Origin: Cyclaneusma minus
Taxonomy: Eukaryota; Ascomycota; Leotiomycetes; Marthamycetales; Marthamycetaceae
Direction of reading: 5' to 3'
Length of the DNA stretch: 47,719 nt
Assembly: GCA_037179335.1 (NCBI GenBank)
Contig: JAKZHN010000071.1
Span: 1-47,719, forward strand
Made by a program: the position numbers and the translations under genes. Shown here one piece after another: positions 42,794 through 47,719 of this stretch (position 1 is its first letter; each line of letters starts with the position of its first letter). The notes beneath the pieces were generated by a model that saw only the letters and a list, made by a program, of their open reading frames with translations, made no database searches and had not been told where the DNA came from.

Positions 42794-44558
42794 GGATGGT
42801 GAGGTGGAGAGACAGGTGTGTTGTGAGTGAAGAAGTTTGATCAACCCAACCCAAGAAAAGATTGTCAAAGCAACAAAAAACAAAACAAAGGGCTTCAGCC
42901 AGACATATTCTTCGGGCACTGAGGCTCAAATACGATTCGGCAATCCACAAGAAGCCTAGATCTCCCTTCCACCTATGGAAACAGATGGCGGCAGAGCCAA
43001 GTCTCGAGAAGAAATTCATCGATTGCCAGAGGCTACTAAAGATAAAAAACTGCGCGAATCAAAGGAAGCACTTGGCTACTCAGAATCAACTGCGATTCTG
43101 GTAAAAACCGACGATATGGAAAATACCGTACAAGAATACACATTGTTCCTCTCATACTATCACCAATCACCAGCCCGTCGTCCGTAGCTTCAGCAAATCC
43201 ACACGTGCGGCGTCTTGTTCGCTCCATACGCCTCCAAGCCTGAATCAGAGCTCGGGCATAGTTGTTGCGCCACAAGTGCGAACCGGAGTTGCTTCTTGAG
43301 TGAAGAGATCGAGGCCTTTCAAGCCATAAGGAAGATGCAGCCAGCAGCACTGCCTCTTCGGCGGAATAGTTCAATCGCAAGCTCATCACGGAGAATGGTG
43401 GAATAACAATGACTACTGGTCAATTGACCTAAGAGCGACGGCTTAGGGTGGTACATCGAGTAGAGGAGGCGAAGAACGCACGGTTAGAGGAGCGGATTGA
43501 GTGATTGCATTTTTGAAAACTGGGGAAAGCAACTAATTCATGGGTGAAATGGAGGGGGTGGCTGAACTAGGAAAATTGAATCCGGAAGCAGGAAAGGGGG
43601 ACCCGTAAGGCGGTGGTCTGGCCGGCCACCCAGGGAAGACATCTTCGGAACCCGGCGGTTTGGTTTCGAACACCACAGGACCCTGAGATCTACTGGTTAC
43701 CGGAAAGCTGAATCTTGGCTGTGGTACAGCCCCATGCAGTTCAATCCACAAGTGCCTGGATCGCGCACGGGTTGAACTGCCCCTCGCTGCTGCCCATAGG
43801 TACTTGGGAATAGCTTCGCCTCGCATGCGCACATACTGCTTGCGCATTGACTGCCTGCACAGAATATGAGGTAGAGATAATGGATTCCTCGCGGCTGTTT
43901 TGGACAGCTGACCATGAATACTTTTCAATTTTGTGCCAGCTCCACGACTCACCCCGCTGCGACTCAGCCTTATTCCAAATCCTAGACAGACTTGTCATGA
44001 TTCGATTGACTAGACCTCGGCACTTCACTGCCGGACCTTGGTGACGCGCTAGCCCCCGCAATCCAACCCAACTTCGACGTCCGCCGATCCGTCACTTCAA
44101 CATCTCGACTGGCAGTTGCCGGATGATTGGCCCCAGGACAAAGCGGAATTTAAAAAATGCCCTACCACTTGTTGATGTTCATTCATTGCATACAAACCTT
44201 GTCCGCTTAAACATGAGCCAGCGCAGCGTTTGGAGGTTCTGGGTAGAAAAAAAAACAGAAGCATTTCCTTTGTTTTCACTTTCAATTTTCACTTCATGGT
44301 TCACTTCGTTGTTCACTTCATTGGTTCACCTCGTGCTTTACTTCATTGGTTGACTACATGTACTCGTGGCCCACTTGTGAAGTGTCATTCACTCAATGAG
44401 TTAGAACGGTTCTGTCTTTCGGGGTCCGGCGTTTTCGAGCCCCACAGCCCTTCGCGCTATCGATCCATAGCAGCATCGAAAACACCTTCTGTTGTATTTC
44501 CTTGTCTTTGAGGATTGAAGTCTTCCGCGCCACAACCCATACACACTCTGCATTCATC
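42794..44558. other. Intergenic, possible small genes not resolved
   Basis: Two frames deserve mention but not a call: minus 43036-43389 (117 codons, starts MMSLRLNYSAEEAVLLAASS) and minus 43533-43952 (139 codons, proline-rich tail). Neither has introns, domains or a paralogue to support it. A tract of TTCACTTC repeats lies at 44276-44350 ahead of the lipase gene. Confidence 0.35.
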
Positions 44559-46013
44559 ATGAAGCTCCTCATCACTGCCTCTTTCGTGGCTTCGGCCTTG
44601 GCTCTACCAGCTGTCAGAATCATCAAGCAACGAGCAACACCTATCACTTGTCAAACTCAGCTCAATGCCGCTCTTGTGGGAGTGACCAACGATACTACGG
44701 CAGCGAACATTATGATGAGCATCGTTCCAGCTCTGGCTCCAACATCTATCGCCAAGGAGCAATCTGGCATTGCAAATATTCAATCTGCGAACCTAAACAA
44801 CCTTTTCCAATCAGGTGCAAACATTCTCCTAGCAGGTCTAGCAGGCGGGGACTATGCGACCATCTCTCAAGCCTACCTCACCGAGAGCAGCACGATGAAC
44901 ACGAATCTCAAGGAGCCGACCAAACCAGTCTACCCAAAAGCAAACTCGGATGACGCTCCGTATGACTTGACTGAGCAGCAACTGCGTCAGGTTATCTACA
45001 TCCCTCCAGACTTCACATACGGGCAGAAACCTATTGCCCTTTTCCTCCCAGGTACTGCTGCTGTTGCTGGTCAGAACTTTGCTCCTAATTACGGGAAGCT
45101 GTTCAAACAGCAAAACATCGCAGACCCAGTCTATGTCAACTTGCCTGGTGAGAATTTGGCCGATATCCAGGTAGCGGCGGAGTATGTAGCGTACGCCATC
45201 AACTACATCTCCGGAATTAGCAATGGAACCAAGGTAAGATCTCCGAATGCATTCATCTCTCCGAATGTCTTCCCAAGAAATGCTAACAAATGTGAAGGTG
45301 AATACGGTCTCTTGGTCTGCAGGCTCTCTTGATAGTCAATGGGCGTTGAAGTACTGGCCATCCACCCGTCAAAATGTCGCGAACAAGATTGGTGTCTCGC
45401 CCGACTACCATGGCACCGTGTTGGCCAAATCCATCTGCCCCGGCTTCGAGGGTTCGGAATGCCCACCGGCTGTTATTCAACAAGAATACAACAGTACTTT
45501 TATTCAGACTCTCCGCAACAACGGAGGAGACAGCGCATACGTCCCCACCACAAACGTAAGTGCATCAACCTTTACCCAATTGCCGTCGCTGACTGGCAAC
45601 AGTATTACAGCATCTTCGATGAGATCGTACAGCCGCAGGCTGGTCCCAATGCCTCCGGCGGTGCACTCAACGATGCTCGCAACGTCGGAGTCACTAACAC
45701 CGAGCTTCAAGCCGTGTGTGGTTCTGTCTTACCCGGTGGCGCCATCTACAATGATCACGAAGGTGTCTTGATCAACGCTCTCGGCTATGCCTTGGCAGTC
45801 GATGCTATCACGAACGGCGGCCCAGGACAGCTCTCTCGGGTCGACAGCAGCAAGCTATGCAATCAATTCGCCGCAGACGGTCTGAGCTTGTCTGACATTT
45901 TCGCCACTTATGCGACTATTCCAATTGCGGTCATGAATATTGTTGAGTTTTCCCCGAAGACTGCGACGGAGCCACCAATTAAGGCGTATGCGCAAAAGGA
46001 TAGATCTGCTTGA
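44559..46013 (+). CDS. Secreted CALB-type lipase (Candida antarctica lipase B family, 447 aa)
   Basis: Exons are 44559-45233, 45298-45555 and 45603-46013; the introns are 64 bp (GTAAGA, GCTAACA branch, GTGAAG) and 47 bp (GTAAGT, GCAACAG). Spliced length is 1344 bp and all junctions are phase 0. The start at 44559 is chosen because it opens a signal peptide (MKLLITASFVASALALPAVR); the frame is open further upstream. An N-terminal extension of about 125 residues precedes the alpha/beta-hydrolase core. By comparison with CALB the catalytic triad is Ser232 in SWSAGS (usual TWSQGG), Asp317 in YYSIFDEIVQPQ and His363 in NDHEGVL. Also present are DSQWALKYWPSTR and SPDYHGTVLA. The nucleophile elbow keeps S and the first G but ends in serine. 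Likely extracellular ester or lipid hydrolysis. Nearest gene to the telomere. Confidence 0.9.
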
Positions 46014-46560
46014 GCGTGGATGGAATATTGGCGTTTAAAATGTTTATATTTTCACTTTAGTTCTTTTTTGTATATATGGGATATGGGAAGATTTTCAAAA
46101 TTCACTTGCTTTATGGCTTCACGCATATTATCTCTGGAGTCACTCGCGCCTCCAATCCTGACCACTCCACAAGCATCATTATAGGTCAGACTATCGCATA
46201 ACAGCCACATATCCCCGAAGCCAAATCCTCAAAGGAGGACACAAAACTCCGGCAAATAGTGCTAACTTGTTGCAAAACAGCTTATCCCAAATGCTTTCTA
46301 TTCCTCAATTCTGCCACGTAGCTAATGTTTTCCACTTTCCCAATGTCTGGTTGGCTCCACAAGCTCCGAGGTCGTGAGGCATACCCACGGAAGGCCAAAT
46401 AATTGAAAGAGGGTTTTGTTCTGCTTTGGCTTTACCTTTGTCAATTCGTTCCGTGGCAAGTCTAGCAAGTTTAGCCTTGGCATTTTTTGGGCATGGTCGT
46501 GGGCTCGTTATTATTCTTGAGCTTCCCTGGAAATCCAGAGAGCACTAAAGTTATTTGCTC
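46014..46560. other. 3' flank of the lipase gene; last ordinary sequence before subtelomere
   Basis: No gene seen. Normal composition, AT-rich just after the stop (TTTATATTTTCACTTTAG, possible polyadenylation region). Gives way at about 46560 to GC-rich repeated words. Confidence 0.4.
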
Positions 46561-47560
46561 CTCACCGTCAGCCCCGAAGGCGGCTGGCGGTGAAAAAGGA
46601 GCAGCGAGCCAAAGCCGGCAGGGTAACCCCCCGGCAGAAAACCCGCCCCGGCCGCGCAGCAAAGCGGAGCGTTTACGACCCCCCAGCCGAGCGCAACGGT
46701 AAAAGCCCAGTGCAGCGAGGCGCTAGCCTAATCTCATGCGAGCGCCAAGCGAGCCCCAACTGGTTGCCCACGCTGAGCGCAGCGGAAATCCAGGCATCGA
46801 GCGCGAAGCGAGCCAAAGCCGGTAGGGTAATCCCCGGGCAGGGCAACCCCCCCCGGCCGCGAAGCGTGGGGGTAGCCCAGCGAGCGCCAAGCGAGCCAGA
46901 GCCGGCAAAGAAACCGGCAAAGAAACCGGCGAAGCGATCCGGCGGAGCGAAGTGAAGCCACCCAGCGAAGCAACCCGGCGGAGCGAAGCCAGCCAGCAAA
47001 GCAACCCGGCGGAGCGACCCGGCGGAGCGACCCCCCCATGCGAGCGCCAAGCGAAGCGGAGCGCTTGGAGCTAATATTAAGCCTCAGCGGAATTTCTTTT
47101 TAGAGCATTGAAAAAACCCCGAATAGTATTCCCGTTGCGAATTTGCGCGGGAGTTCCCCAAATCGCAAAGGTAAAGCGTGCCCAAATCCCATATTATACA
47201 AGACCCAAATTCCCGCGTACCAAATCTCAAATTATACAAAACTAGCAAGCGCCAAGCAAGCCAAAGCCGGCAAAATAATCCCCCGGCAGGGTAATTCCAC
47301 GGCAAGGTAATTCCCCGCCAAAATAACCTCCCCGGCCGCGCAGCATAATACTACAAGCGGAGCGTAGCGGAGCGCTTGGAGCTTTTATTAAGCGCTTGGG
47401 GCTTTTATTAAGCGTTAGCGGGAAAAAAGGATTAGGGCTTAGAAAAAACCCCAGGCGCGTTAGCGCAATATTGGGGTTTGGGCAAAGCGCAAGCGTAAAG
47501 AGCGCAGCGTAAGAAAAAGCGGAGCGTTTTGGAGGTTTTGGAGGAGCGGAAGCGAAAAAA
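46561..47560. repeat. GC-rich subtelomeric region of repeated AGCG/GCCGG words
   Basis: Built from recurring words rather than long exact units: GAGCCAAAGCCGGCA(G/A) (46605, 46808, 46889 with variants, 47258), GAGCGCCAAGCGAGCC (46740, 46880), CGGCGGAGCGA (46930, 46977, 47008), GGCAGGGTAA-CCCC (46616, 46813, 47284). GCGGAGCGCTTGGAGCT(A/T)(A/T)TATTAAGC occurs at 47056 and 47366, about 310 bp apart. The frames open here on both strands are by-products of this composition. An intervening AT-normal part, 47090-47240, has a CCAAATC(C/T)CA-ATTATACAA duplication. Typical telomere-adjacent sequence. Confidence 0.7.
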
Positions 47561-47561
47561 A

Positions 47562-47719
47562 GGGTTAGGGTTAGGGTTAGGGTTAGGGTTATGGTTAGGG
47601 TTAGGGTTAGGGTTAGGGTTAGGGTTAGGGTTAGGGTTAGGGTTAGGGTTAGGGTTAGGGTTAGGGTTAGGGTTAGGGTTAGGGTTAGGGTTAGGGTTAG
47701 GGTTAGGGTTAGGGTTAGG
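47562..47719 (+). repeat. Telomere, about 26 TTAGGG repeats
   Basis: Continuous TTAGGG hexamers to the last base, G-rich strand pointing outward at the right end as for a chromosome terminus. One variant hexamer, TTATGG, is at 47589-47594; the rest are perfect. Confidence 0.98.

Noticed and set aside
46471..47305. Overlapping frames near the telomere rich in Arg, Ala, Gly and Trp
   Set aside because: They follow from the repeated AGCG/GCCGG words, occur in several frames of both strands and show no domain.
47562..47719. CRISPR-like direct repeats
   Set aside because: Simple TTAGGG telomere without spacers, in a eukaryote.
1..47719. tRNA, rRNA or other RNA genes
   Set aside because: No stretch with recognisable tRNA A/B boxes and cloverleaf, or rRNA-like conserved sequence, was seen on either strand.

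Overview
This window looks like the end of a filamentous ascomycete chromosome, plausibly a Dothideomycete, although the class is an inference. It ends at the right in about 26 TTAGGG repeats in the orientation of a true chromosome end. The genes are compact, with short GT-AG introns of about 46-154 bp. An 18.8 kb block is reduced to almost pure A+T in the way repeat-induced point mutation (RIP) leaves repeats. The left edge starts abruptly in a run of nine G inside an intron, so the window may be a whole contig.

Left arm (1-8165). A pair of diverged tandem paralogues of unknown function lies on the minus strand, the first cut by the window edge. A 490 bp TA-flanked terminal-inverted-repeat element follows. 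Next come a small secreted NTF2/SnoaL-like protein gene, a convergent secreted GH47 alpha-1,2-mannosidase gene and a GNAT acetyltransferase gene.

Transposon block (8166-27000). An 18,819 bp hAT element has perfect 18 bp inverted termini and an 8 bp target duplication, TTGGAAAT. Copia element A (224 bp LTRs, duplication GCAAA) sits inside the hAT transposase gene. Copia element B (213 bp LTRs, duplication GGAAT) sits inside Copia A. All three are riddled with C-to-T and G-to-A changes and are dead. Without the two Copia insertions the hAT is about 4.5 kb, a normal size. Long open frames in this block are chance products of AT richness or eroded transposon fragments.

Middle (27001-38330). A degenerate tandem array with a unit of about 325-360 bp is interrupted by an 895 bp hAT derivative (duplication GTCGGGAG) related to the large element. 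Then come a broken small gene (8 bp tandem duplication), a large uncharacterised multi-exon gene with a SUMO-interacting-like motif and a possible degenerate cysteine-protease-like C-terminal domain, an 85 bp tandem duplication, and gene-poor sequence with a dispersed minisatellite of about 19 nt and gene remnants.

Right arm (38331-47719). There is a housekeeping ER gene (TRAP-alpha/Irc22 type), a 2-oxoglutarate/Fe(II) oxygenase of the isopenicillin-N-synthase-like type, a truncated HET-like fragment and a secreted CALB-type lipase. A GC-rich subtelomeric region built of repeated AGCG/GCCGG words leads into the telomere. Three predicted products are secreted (NTF2-like protein, GH47, lipase). 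Apart from that the genes do not form an evident pathway or cluster.
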